61,996 nucleotides of DNA, taken from NCBI GenBank assembly GCA_009845835.1, contig VXYV01000110.1, positions 1-61,996 on the forward strand, read 5' to 3'. The position numbers were made by a program, and so were the translations under genes. The notes beneath the pieces were generated by a model, which saw only the letters and a program-made list of their open reading frames with translations, was not told the origin of the DNA and did not search any database. This DNA is from Gammaproteobacteria bacterium. GTDB taxonomy: Bacteria > Pseudomonadota > Gammaproteobacteria > Pseudomonadales > Azotimanducaceae. Numbering within the stretch: the first letter of the stretch is position 1; each line of letters opens with the position of its first letter. Shown here one piece after another: positions 1-8,364 of this stretch.

Positions 1-80
1 TAAACATATGTGTGCAATAAACACTTGAAAAAGCATTATCGTTTTCACTCATTCATACTTTTACCCAAAGGAAACTGTTG

Positions 81-1112
81 ATGAAAACACCTAAAATTAT
101 CATTGGTATGTTAATATTACTAAGCGTGTCAATGTATGCCGACGACGACCCCGCTTATGGATTTACCGAAGCAGGCTGCGACGGTTATTGGATATATGTC
201 ACGAACTGGATTGATTTATATGACTATCACGATGACTATGATTTTCAATCGTACTATTTGGCGGCCGATCCAGATGATTGTCATCCGTTCCCCGAGGAAG
301 TAGTTTCTACTGGAACAGTACCCACCACCCCCACTGGTGGTAGTACTGGCGGTGGCTCTTCTGGTGGCGGCGGTGGCAGAAGCGGCGGGACTTCTAATGG
401 TCCCCCAGTCGGCGGCACAACCGCCGAGCAATCCGCCACTCAGGACGAAATGAATGAAAATCTCAGAGATTGTTGGGTGGACGAGCTGCAGGACAACGCC
501 ACCATCACCAGTTGGATTGGTGAAAAAACAAACGCGACGTGGATCAGCAAACCCAAGGCGCATTGGCAGATGTCACAGGGAAAGTATGACGCGATGGGAG
601 TTGTTAACGCTGACGACGATGGAAATTTAACGGCTATTCTTTTTCCCTCCGAAATCGCCGCGACGGCGGCGGCAAGGGAGGCTAAGGTGGAACATATGCA
701 AATAATGGTACAGATGCACGAACACACGCATTTACTACAATGGACACACTATATGAACACGCATGGTGGCGCTATCCCGCCACCGTATCTGCATTTCGAT
801 ATGGAGGTGGAAGGACATAGGAGGACGGACGCTTTGTATCGCGCGTTCACCGGTTCATCACCCCCCTACTTAACCGATGCTGCCTCGAGAAGTCTTCCCA
901 GAGGGTTTAGAGCCAACCGAAAAGAATATATAGACCTCGAGAAAAAACAAGCCAAAGGAACACTTACACCAGACGATGAAAAAAGGATGAAAACATTAGA
1001 AAAATGGTTTAAAGATCCAGAGAATCTTCCCAAGATTCTCGAAGGCAAAAACGCCGCTTACGACCCCAACGTAGACCTTGAATGCGAGGAAGACGAGGAC
1101 GCTAGCGAGTAA
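81..1112 (+). CDS. Secreted putative zinc metallopeptidase with Gly-rich linker
   Basis: I do not recognise the family. The 343-residue product starts with a signal peptide (hydrophobic to about residue 20), followed by an acidic, Tyr-rich segment and a Gly/Ser linker near residues 85-105. The C-terminal domain holds HEHTH at residues 213-217, an HEXXH zinc-binding motif, with acidic residues about 30 positions later (MEVEGHR) that could supply a third ligand. It is probably exported. The ATG at 81 is preferred over the TTG at 78 because AAGGA lies 8 nt upstream. The next gene starts 5 nt after the stop, so the two are probably co-transcribed. The peptidase role is inferred from one motif only. 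Confidence 0.6.
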   Translation: MKTPKIIIGMLILLSVSMYADDDPAYGFTEAGCDGYWIYVTNWIDLYDYHDDYDFQSYYLAADPDDCHPFPEEVVSTGTVPTTPTGGSTGGGSSGGGGGRSGGTSNGPPVGGTTAEQSATQDEMNENLRDCWVDELQDNATITSWIGEKTNATWISKPKAHWQMSQGKYDAMGVVNADDDGNLTAILFPSEIAATAAAREAKVEHMQIMVQMHEHTHLLQWTHYMNTHGGAIPPPYLHFDMEVEGHRRTDALYRAFTGSSPPYLTDAASRSLPRGFRANRKEYIDLEKKQAKGTLTPDDEKRMKTLEKWFKDPENLPKILEGKNAAYDPNVDLECEEDEDASE

Positions 1113-1117
1113 GCCGA

Positions 1118-2440
1118 ATGAAAACTAACCTGCGGGTTAAACTATGGCTAGGCGCCGGTGGAATCGGTCTCCTTGCGCTAGGTGTGGGGGTGTTCTTGTG
1201 GTTAGGTACCCCGCGAGTAATTCCCCCTGAACCCACGACGATACCCACCACCACCAACCTGAGCGCGAGTCCGGCCCCAACGCCCCCCGCCGAATCAGTT
1301 GGCGATATACCCCCAGCCGCGCTGGTCGGTTCACCCCTCCCTCCCGTTGATTACCCCCCGGGGTCAGTTGGCGAAGCCTGTGGAGTCAATAGTTATCTCT
1401 CCAGAGTTGAGTACTTTGACAGTGACTATAAAACTCGGAGTGGTTTGGAAAATTCCCCATTCGATAGTAACGGAGCTTGGAAACCACTGACAGATGGATG
1501 TCTGACGGCGTTAGACAACCAGCTTTACACAACTAACCCTTACCTTTGGTTTGATAGCACCAAGAACCGCCAGTTTGCGTTCATCGTCACCGATCAGCCG
1601 TTGACCTTTGAACGCCTCTTTACTGATCCAGTTGGGGATTTGCTACGCGTACAGGAAGCGTTGGCGCGCCCCGAATGTCACCCCAGGGATGATCCCAAAA
1701 GCAACTGGAAGCTGAATGAAACCTGTCACGCCGATGCGCTGCTCAACTATGCGCTTATCACGCGGCTCTGCTACGGCGAATGGGTCAGTGATCGTACTCG
1801 CACCTATTACTGGGCAGAGGATAATCCGACTCCTGAGCAAGATCGCAGCATGTGGATCCAAGATTTAGAAGAAGTCTGGGTTCATTTGCAATGTGAATCC
1901 TTAGATCCGGCTCTTGATTTACAGTCCGAGGTGCAGACCGAATTACGGGCGCAGCTCAGGGCGCTTTACCCAGATTCACCGAATCAGACTTTAGGAGGAA
2001 TCCTGATTGAATTAGCGGCTAGACTAGGTGATGACGCTGCCGCGCTGACCCGGACGGTGATTACATCTGACAGATTTTATTGGAATGACGGGTATAAATA
2101 CGGCCCTCTTGCTGGTTGGTTTACCAATGTGTTTGATCCGTACGAACTGTTTACCAAGCTGTCACCCAGTATCGAGCGCTTGCGTCAACTCGTCCCCTTG
2201 TTTGGAAAAAATATCGGTGCCGCGGGGGGTAAATTGATCAAGTTTGATCACGAAGCGCTGGTGCAACACTTGTGCACGCCACCTTATTACGATACTTTGA
2301 GCGACAGCTTAATCGCCCCCGACCCACCTAGTTGTCGTGAAATTATCAATGAATTGCGGCAGGAATCACTCCGCCCGCCGATGTTGGAAGCGATCGCCAC
2401 CTTCGAAGACGTCGCGATGCGCCTTGAAGTCTATGAATAA
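1118..2440 (+). CDS. Membrane-anchored or secreted protein of unknown function
   Basis: The 440-residue product has a short basic N-terminus, one hydrophobic segment (about residues 9-29) and a Pro/Thr/Ser-rich spacer (about 32-75), followed by a large extracytoplasmic domain with several Cys residues. This is the layout of a signal-anchored periplasmic protein. No catalytic motif or known family was recognised. It starts 5 nt after the HEXXH-protein gene, so the two likely work together, for example as a peptidase and a partner. GC-rich, proline-rich stretches at the start differ slightly in base use from the downstream genes. Confidence 0.6.
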   Translation: MKTNLRVKLWLGAGGIGLLALGVGVFLWLGTPRVIPPEPTTIPTTTNLSASPAPTPPAESVGDIPPAALVGSPLPPVDYPPGSVGEACGVNSYLSRVEYFDSDYKTRSGLENSPFDSNGAWKPLTDGCLTALDNQLYTTNPYLWFDSTKNRQFAFIVTDQPLTFERLFTDPVGDLLRVQEALARPECHPRDDPKSNWKLNETCHADALLNYALITRLCYGEWVSDRTRTYYWAEDNPTPEQDRSMWIQDLEEVWVHLQCESLDPALDLQSEVQTELRAQLRALYPDSPNQTLGGILIELAARLGDDAAALTRTVITSDRFYWNDGYKYGPLAGWFTNVFDPYELFTKLSPSIERLRQLVPLFGKNIGAAGGKLIKFDHEALVQHLCTPPYYDTLSDSLIAPDPPSCREIINELRQESLRPPMLEAIATFEDVAMRLEVYE

Positions 2441-2898
2441 CTGCTAAAAAACGCCATCACAATTTGAACGAAACGCAACACCTTAATACGACGCGGCGAT
2501 TTATCATTGACCGTGCCACAGCGTGTACTTGAACGATTAAACGCGGTTCTGCTTGATTTCGACAGTTTGTAAGTGATAAAACTAACATCTACAACCCCGA
2601 ACATTAAGAATCAAACAATCTGGTCGGGTGATAATCTTCCAATATTGCGCCGTATGAACTCAGCGTATATTGAATAAGTCAAAGTCTTTCGTGAGTTCAA
2701 AATGTTGCGTTTGCAACCATAAAATTTTTGATCAAAACAAACACATTCACCTCCATTACTAGTAAATTCACCCGTTAAATTGGATTCTATGTGATGCTTT
2801 GGTGATGTTTTCGGCTCAAAATTCGGTTAGGATTCCGATTACGTATTCATTGATCTGCATTTTGGTGTTTAATAGAAGCGCTTAAATGTCAGTCGAAA
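2441..2898. other. Intergenic region, 458 bp, no gene seen
   Basis: The region lies between convergent transcription units. No tRNA, long ORF, clear terminator hairpin or IS end was seen. A 34-codon open stretch on the plus strand (2468-2569) reads like protein (it contains TVPQRVLERLNAV) but has no start codon or ribosome site. It could be a remnant. The rest is AT-rich with no evident structure. Confidence 0.5.
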
Positions 2899-3339
2899 TC
2901 ACGACACGGGTTCTATTTGAACGACGCGGGTATCGCCACCGATAACACGAACTCGAGTCCCTTTCTTCATTGTGACCGACCCCTTTACCAACCACATTGT
3001 ATCGTGAATGAAGGTGCGTGTTGGTCGACCAGCTGATACGGTGTGTTGGAGATCAAACTCGGTATCGATCATGGTTCCAATCTTATCATGAAGATCTACA
3101 TCTGGGGCAGGATCCGTATCTCGAAAAAACTTAAAGTAGATCAAAGTAGCGATAGTTGCTAGCACAGCATAAGCTAAAAGATGAAAGATCACTCCTAACT
3201 CAGGGAAAAACCAGGCTATTGCCGCCATCAGGACACCTGCTGCGGCCGCTCCCAACAGGAATCCAGTAGTCCCCAGGACTTCAAGAATTCCTAGTCCGAT
3301 TGCTACGCCTAACCATAGCCAAAACCAAAAATTAGTCAT
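2899..3339 (-). CDS. NfeD-family membrane protein
   Basis: The 146-residue product has an N-terminal membrane region of three to four hydrophobic segments (about residues 5-70) and a C-terminal soluble domain rich in beta strands (about 85-143). This is the OB-fold layout of short NfeD (YbbJ-type) proteins. These partner SPFH/stomatin proteins in the inner membrane and are thought to help organise membrane microdomains. Its start overlaps the stop of the upstream SPFH gene by 4 nt, the standard NfeD-SPFH arrangement. The pairing supports the assignment strongly. Confidence 0.88.
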   Translation of the reverse strand: MTNFWFWLWLGVAIGLGILEVLGTTGFLLGAAAAGVLMAAIAWFFPELGVIFHLLAYAVLATIATLIYFKFFRDTDPAPDVDLHDKIGTMIDTEFDLQHTVSAGRPTRTFIHDTMWLVKGSVTMKKGTRVRVIGGDTRVVQIEPVS

Positions 3340-4289
3340 CTTTTGTCTCCGCTAGTCGTTTCTTCTTTTGCCATGACTTCCTTGATCAGGTCACCGATAC
3401 CAGCAACTGATCCGATCACACTTGAAGCTTCTAATGGGATCATCATAACCTTATTGTTTGGGGATTCAGCCAACTTACCCAGAGCGTTCACGTACTTTTC
3501 GGCGATGAAGTAGTTGATTGCCCGATTATCACCTTCGGTGATTGCAGTAGAAACCATCGTCGTCGCTTTTGCTTCTGCTTCAGCAAGACGCTCACGAGCC
3601 TCCGCTTCGCGGATCGATGCTTGTAATTCACCTTCAGCTCGCAGTATTTCCGCTTGTTTTTTACCTTCAGCAACGTTTATTGCAGCTTCTCTCTCTCCTT
3701 CCGCTTCCAGAATCTGGGCACGTTTTTCACGTTCTGCTTTCATTTGCTGCGCCATCGCATCAATGAGATCCTGTGGGGGCGACACATCACGAATCTCAAT
3801 TCGAGTGACTTTTGTTCCCCACGGATCCGTCGCCTGATCAACTTTGTGTAAGAGTTCAGCGTTAATGCGGTCTCGTTGTGAAAGAATTTCATCAAGTTCC
3901 ATCGAACCAAGTACCGCACGAATGTTGGTCATGATCAGATTCTTGGTCGCGAGTTCCAGTTGGTTGACTTGATAAGCTGCTTTACCAGCATCTAACACCT
4001 GATAAAAACAGATCGCATCAGTGTGAACCATAGCGTTATCGGCAGAAATGACATCTTGAGTCGGAATATCGAGAACCTGTTCCATCATATTGAACTTTTT
4101 CCCGACATTTTCCAGCACTGGAACCAAAAAATTTAGCCCGGGGCTCAGAATCCGTGTGAATTTACCCAATCGTTCGACAGTCCAGTGATACCCTTGAGGT
4201 ACCACACGGACTGACCGAAATATGATCACAATCGCCAGTAAGAGAAAACCAGCGGCGACAAAAAAACCAATTCCAAGTGTCATGTCCAT
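3336..4289 (-). CDS. qmcA: SPFH/Band 7 stomatin-like protein (QmcA type)
   Basis: The 317-residue product has an N-terminal membrane anchor (about residues 4-24), a Band 7/SPFH domain starting at RVVPQGYHWTVERLGKF, and a long Ala/Glu-rich coiled coil (about 185-250). This matches E. coli QmcA and bacterial stomatins, which form oligomeric rings in the inner membrane and associate with FtsH-type proteases and lipid microdomains. AGGA lies just upstream of the ATG, and a second in-frame ATG two codons later is possible. It is translationally coupled to the NfeD gene by a 4-nt overlap. Confidence 0.9.
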   Translation of the reverse strand: MDMTLGIGFFVAAGFLLLAIVIIFRSVRVVPQGYHWTVERLGKFTRILSPGLNFLVPVLENVGKKFNMMEQVLDIPTQDVISADNAMVHTDAICFYQVLDAGKAAYQVNQLELATKNLIMTNIRAVLGSMELDEILSQRDRINAELLHKVDQATDPWGTKVTRIEIRDVSPPQDLIDAMAQQMKAEREKRAQILEAEGEREAAINVAEGKKQAEILRAEGELQASIREAEARERLAEAEAKATTMVSTAITEGDNRAINYFIAEKYVNALGKLAESPNNKVMMIPLEASSVIGSVAGIGDLIKEVMAKEETTSGDKR

Positions 4290-4642
4290 TATTGTTCCTA
4301 ACTTACTCTGATACCAATATTATCCACCGACCACCAAACTTCAGCCGGATTCTTCTTTGTACCGTGATGGACTCACCCTTGATCACATACATTCGATTCA
4401 CGTCGAAGTCGTATGAGATTTCGACGAGTCTACCGTCGACTGCCTTACTAGGTATTCTAGTTCCTAATAATACTTTCCAGTAATTTCGCCAATACTCTCA
4501 AACTTCAACGACGCAAGCCTGACTACCTAAAATACAATTTTCTTGTTATCAGTCTTGTCTTCGCAGTTGTCGCTCTTGTTCAAACTAGTCTCGACTATCT
4601 TTGTTTGTGCACCTACAAGTAGGGTGTTCTGGAACTAAATCT
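4290..4642. other. Divergent intergenic region, 353 bp, with an orphan reading frame
   Basis: The region separates the minus-strand SPFH gene from plus-strand nadE and so should hold both promoters, though I found no convincing -35/-10 pair. The minus strand is open from 4497 to 4303 and its translation looks like protein (it contains KGESITVQRRIRLKFGGRW). It has no good start except GTG at 4401. A second minus-strand frame ending in GEITGKYY just upstream would join it if one base were shifted. This could be a small frameshifted gene or remnant. Confidence 0.35.
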
Positions 4643-6559
4643 ATGGATTACAGAAATATCGGATTCGTTCGAGTGGGGATAGTCGCTCCTCGGGTACATC
4701 TAGCCAATCCAGCCGCGAACGCCTCGATCATCCAAGAAAGTTACGCCGAACTCGTTGACCAAGACTGTGCGCTAGTTTTGACACCAGAACTATCACTCAC
4801 CGGTTATAGTTGCGAAGACCTTTTTTGTAATCAACAACTTCTCGACGATGCTAAATCTGCACTACTCCAACTAGTCGACCAAACTCAAGACTGCAGCTTA
4901 GTTATTGGATATCCGCTTGAGGTGCCAGGTACCAACCAATTTTTTAATTGTGCTATCGTTTGTGCTAATCAGTCGATACTTGGTGCGGTACCGAAGAGCG
5001 CGATACCTAACCATGGCGAATACTACGAACAACGCTGGTTCACTTCCGGTAAAGATGTAGACTTTTCTTGCACCTTGGGGAAACATTCGTTTCAGTTAAC
5101 TACCAACCAGCTATTCAGTATCGGCGATTACGGCAAGTTTGGGATTGAGATCTGTGAAGATTTATGGATGCCAGCTTCACCGTCGATCCAACAAACTACT
5201 GCAGGTGCTGAAATCATTTGTAACTTGTCTGCAAGTAGTGAATGGATTGGGAAAGTAGACTATCGTCACGCCTTGGTTAGAGTTCAAAGTGTTAAACATA
5301 TTTGCGCATACCTTTACGCAAGTGCTGGTGTTTTTGAATCAACGAAAGACACGGTATTTGGCGGCCACTTAGTTGGCTATGAGAATGGTGAACTGCTCGG
5401 TGAGTCTAATCGTTTCGAAACTGAAACCTCACACTTGATCGTTGACGTGGACGTGCACCGCTTGAGATTTGAACGGAAACGATCGTCGACTTTTCCTGTC
5501 AACCATCTCATGAATCCGTTAATCGTAGTAGCAGGACAAGGTGATCCGTTATCAAGAACAATTCGATCAGTGAAACCCAATCCGTTCGTTCCTGCGAAGC
5601 TAGACGAAACTTGCGATACAGCTCCTGAGGTACTGAAAATCCAAACCGCTGGACTACTACGGAGAATGAACTCCATCGGTTGCGAAAAGTTGATTATCGG
5701 TCTGTCCGGCGGACTAGATTCCACCTTAGCATTACTCGCGTGTCTCAACGCGCTTGAACAAGCAAATCAATCACTATCCGCTCTAGTCGCTGTTACGATG
5801 CCCGGACACGGAACTTCTTCTCACACCCGAGAGACGGTTCAGCAACTAGTTGATGCGACCGAGATTCAACTGAAAGAACTCGACATACGTGACGCCGTCG
5901 ATGCCCATCTACAAATGATCGGACATAATGGGGCAGCCGACGTTACCTTTGAGAATGCCCAAGCCAGAGAACGATCGAAAATTCTGTTTAATCTCGCAAA
6001 TCAGTACAACGGGATTGTCATTGGTACGGGCGATTTAACCGAACTGGCTTTGGGTTGGTGTACATTTAATGCCGACCACATGAGTTCGTATAACGTAAAC
6101 GTTGGCATTCCAAAGACATTGATTCGCTACGTTGTTCGCTGGTATGCACTCAATCGTGCGAACGATCAATTACGCGAGGTTTTGTTGCGGGTACTAGACA
6201 CACCAATCTCACCAGAACTGCTCCGGACGGAGAGCGAGGAACTCACTCAGAAAACAGAGTCGATTCTTGGTCCGTTAGAGGTTCACGATTTCTTCCTTTA
6301 TCACTTTTTAAAGACGGGTGCAACCATTCATAAGTTGTTTTTATTAGCAGAAATCGCCTTTTCCGGGCGATATGATAAATCACAAATTAAGCAATGTTTA
6401 ACAACTTTTGTTGATCGATTCTTCAATAATCAATTCAAGCGTTCAACAGTCCCCCCAGGACCAAAAGTTGGTGAGATTAGTTTATCTCCACGTAGTGACT
6501 GGCGTTTACCAGACGAAATCGCTGTCAATCATTGGAAACAAGAGATTCATGAATATTGA
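4643..6559 (+). CDS. nadE: Glutamine-dependent NAD+ synthetase
   Basis: Catalyses ATP-dependent amidation of nicotinate adenine dinucleotide to NAD+ in the cytoplasm, using glutamine. The 638-residue product has two domains. An N-terminal nitrilase-type glutaminase has the triad Glu49 (TPELSLTGY), Lys118 (VPKSAIPN) and Cys171 (IEICEDLW). A C-terminal synthetase has the PP-loop SGGLDST at 355-361 and the typical GTGDLTELALGWCT motif. This is the long, glutamine-using form. An upstream in-frame start at 4601 is less likely, because the family starts near MDYRN and GGAA precedes the ATG at 4643. The downstream gene overlaps it by 11 nt. Confidence 0.95.
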   Translation: MDYRNIGFVRVGIVAPRVHLANPAANASIIQESYAELVDQDCALVLTPELSLTGYSCEDLFCNQQLLDDAKSALLQLVDQTQDCSLVIGYPLEVPGTNQFFNCAIVCANQSILGAVPKSAIPNHGEYYEQRWFTSGKDVDFSCTLGKHSFQLTTNQLFSIGDYGKFGIEICEDLWMPASPSIQQTTAGAEIICNLSASSEWIGKVDYRHALVRVQSVKHICAYLYASAGVFESTKDTVFGGHLVGYENGELLGESNRFETETSHLIVDVDVHRLRFERKRSSTFPVNHLMNPLIVVAGQGDPLSRTIRSVKPNPFVPAKLDETCDTAPEVLKIQTAGLLRRMNSIGCEKLIIGLSGGLDSTLALLACLNALEQANQSLSALVAVTMPGHGTSSHTRETVQQLVDATEIQLKELDIRDAVDAHLQMIGHNGAADVTFENAQARERSKILFNLANQYNGIVIGTGDLTELALGWCTFNADHMSSYNVNVGIPKTLIRYVVRWYALNRANDQLREVLLRVLDTPISPELLRTESEELTQKTESILGPLEVHDFFLYHFLKTGATIHKLFLLAEIAFSGRYDKSQIKQCLTTFVDRFFNNQFKRSTVPPGPKVGEISLSPRSDWRLPDEIAVNHWKQEIHEY

Positions 6560-7586
6560 TCACCTAAACATACGGCTAGTTGCCGCATTGGTCGTCGGAA
6601 TTTTTTTCTGTCAAGAAGCTCTAGTGCATCCTAGTGCTTACCCATGTGGTAGAGAAGGTATTTGGATTCAAACACTCGGCTCCGGCGACCTAGACATTAA
6701 AGACGATCGCGCTGCCGAAAGTTACTTAGTATGGATCGACAATAACGCGGTCCTCTTAGTTGGTGCAGGTGAAGGATCAGGGACGCGTTTTAGTGAGACC
6801 GGGGCAGATTTAACCACCTTGGATGCTATTCTTTTACCCCGAACTTCGGTAGCACATGTTGCTGCGCTACCTTCTTTAATTGGTAGTTCTAGAAGAGCTT
6901 ATCGTGAACGCAAGTTAACGATTCTTGGTCCAACGGGAAGTGATACAGTTTTGTCGACGTCGGAACTCATTAACCGCATGTTTGATCCTGACGGTCCCTA
7001 CCCTGAACTCGCATCAATTTCAGACGTAACGAATCCTTTTGGATTCACGCTCAGGACACAAGACGTGCTTGCGGTTGGTTCTGAGACATGGAAGGAATTT
7101 GGAACCAACCAATACCTAGTGAGTGCCTTGCCCGTTAGACATCGCGAAGCACCAACTTTAGCTTGGCGAATCGATTTCAAGTATGAAACGCCAGCACCAA
7201 CTACTACTGAGGAAGAGGCAGAAAACGAAAGAGACTGGTCTATGAGTACCGAACCCGCAAAATCTACAGTTTATTCAGATTATGCTATCGTTTTTGCCTC
7301 GGGGTTTGGCGGAGTCTCACATGCGTTCATTAAATTTGCTATGGACGCAGATGTCATTGTGTTTTCGCATGCACTTCCAGAAGGTGCAACCAGTCGTGCG
7401 CGTGAAAATTTCCTAGAACCGAAAGAAATTGGCGAAATCGCCGCGACCGCCGATGTTCGATTTATCATTTTAGGTGGACGTGGATGGCGGACGTTCGGTA
7501 GAGAACTCAAGACCAAAGAGATCATCGAAAAAAGCTATGACGGTACAATAATACTTCCTGACGATCTAGATTGTTGGGGATTGTAA
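6549..7586 (+). CDS. Metallo-beta-lactamase-fold protein with degenerate metal site
   Basis: The 346-residue product begins with a hydrophobic, signal-like segment (residues 7-24). The body resembles the MBL fold of RNase Z/arylsulfatase-type hydrolases: WIQTLGSGDLD at the N-terminus, TLDAILLPRTS where HXHXDH is expected, VIFSHALPEG, and a terminal FIILGGRG strand. The HXHXDH ligands are absent; the segment reads RTSVAHVAALP. It may therefore lack hydrolase activity or bind metal differently. Its ATG lies inside the end of nadE (11-nt overlap), indicating coupling. The start at 6549 is preferred because upstream extension would lie wholly inside nadE. Confidence 0.7.
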   Translation: MNIDHLNIRLVAALVVGIFFCQEALVHPSAYPCGREGIWIQTLGSGDLDIKDDRAAESYLVWIDNNAVLLVGAGEGSGTRFSETGADLTTLDAILLPRTSVAHVAALPSLIGSSRRAYRERKLTILGPTGSDTVLSTSELINRMFDPDGPYPELASISDVTNPFGFTLRTQDVLAVGSETWKEFGTNQYLVSALPVRHREAPTLAWRIDFKYETPAPTTTEEEAENERDWSMSTEPAKSTVYSDYAIVFASGFGGVSHAFIKFAMDADVIVFSHALPEGATSRARENFLEPKEIGEIAATADVRFIILGGRGWRTFGRELKTKEIIEKSYDGTIILPDDLDCWGL

Positions 7587-7616
7587 AGTTCTATCACGCG
7601 AGGAGACTAAAAATAT

Positions 7617-7733
7617 ATGGGAAAAGGTGATCTACGTACCCGCCGTGGTAAGATTAACCGGGGCACAAATGGCAATCTTCGACCCAAGAAAAAGAATCCA
7701 CCGGTAGCAAAAGAAAATCCGAACCCCGAATAA
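7617..7733 (+). CDS. Ribosomal protein bTHX (30S-associated)
   Basis: This 38-codon gene encodes a Lys/Arg-rich peptide starting MGKGDLRTRRGKI and containing NLRPKKK. That matches the bTHX family, a tiny protein first known from the Thermus 30S head, where it stabilises packed 16S rRNA helices. Homologues are annotated in some proteobacteria and Bacteroidetes. A strong AGGAG at 7601-7605 supports the ATG. It follows the MBL-fold gene by 30 nt. A weak inverted repeat (arms 7737-7743 and 7770-7776) followed by a short T-run may end the transcript. Confidence 0.8.
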   Translation: MGKGDLRTRRGKINRGTNGNLRPKKKNPPVAKENPNPE

Positions 7734-7812
7734 CTGAAATCACCACTTTGCACTTCTGCTTTTGATGGTGTGGTTTCTCATAACTTTGGTTTTGTGTCCA
7801 TGACCTAGACTC

Positions 7813-8364
7813 ATGATTTTTGACACGTTCAAGTTTGCTCGGAAGGGAATTTCCTTCGACTACAGCACCGAGACACCGACAAAGGGGTTAAAGCAACAAC
7901 TAAAACAACACTCATTCTTACGGGTGTTGTTCAATAAAAACAAGCAAATTGTCGCTCGCTTAGGGGAATCCACAATCACGCTCTATTGTCTGCGAATACC
8001 CATTATTCACTTAGGAAGACCGATACTGTATCTGTCCATTACGAATACTGAGCACGGTTCCACAGTTTCGGGCAAGTTTACGTTTTCTTACTTTGCGCGC
8101 GTAGTATTGTGGTTCAACGTAATCTTTTTCTTCTCGATGCTAGTCTATAGCATAGTACGCGCGTTGTCCGCTTACTTAAACGAGTTAGAATGGATTTTCT
8201 ACTTCTTTGCCGTTGGAATACTCGCCTCAGCTTGCGTCCTGAGTTACCTGATCTTGTCTTGGATTCATTCGACCTGGAAAAAATACCAGACCGACATGTC
8301 GTTGATTGCAGAATTTCTACAAGCTAGCTCGACTCAATCATCGGATTCTGATGGTAACAATTGA
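7813..8364 (+). CDS. Uncharacterised two-span membrane protein
   Basis: The 183-residue product has a basic, beta-rich N-terminal half and two strong hydrophobic segments (about residues 95-117 and 128-152), ending in a Ser/Asp-rich tail. No known family was recognised. The layout suggests an inner-membrane protein with both ends cytoplasmic. Its 3' end overlaps the convergent minus-strand gene by 31 bp, so the two transcripts would be antisense at their ends. Confidence 0.6.
   Translation: MIFDTFKFARKGISFDYSTETPTKGLKQQLKQHSFLRVLFNKNKQIVARLGESTITLYCLRIPIIHLGRPILYLSITNTEHGSTVSGKFTFSYFARVVLWFNVIFFFSMLVYSIVRALSAYLNELEWIFYFFAVGILASACVLSYLILSWIHSTWKKYQTDMSLIAEFLQASSTQSSDSDGNN

Noticed and set aside
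2468-2569. Short plus-strand open stretch containing TVPQRVLERLNAV
   Set aside because: It has 34 codons, no start codon and no ribosome site. It reads like protein, but it is too short to call without a homology search.
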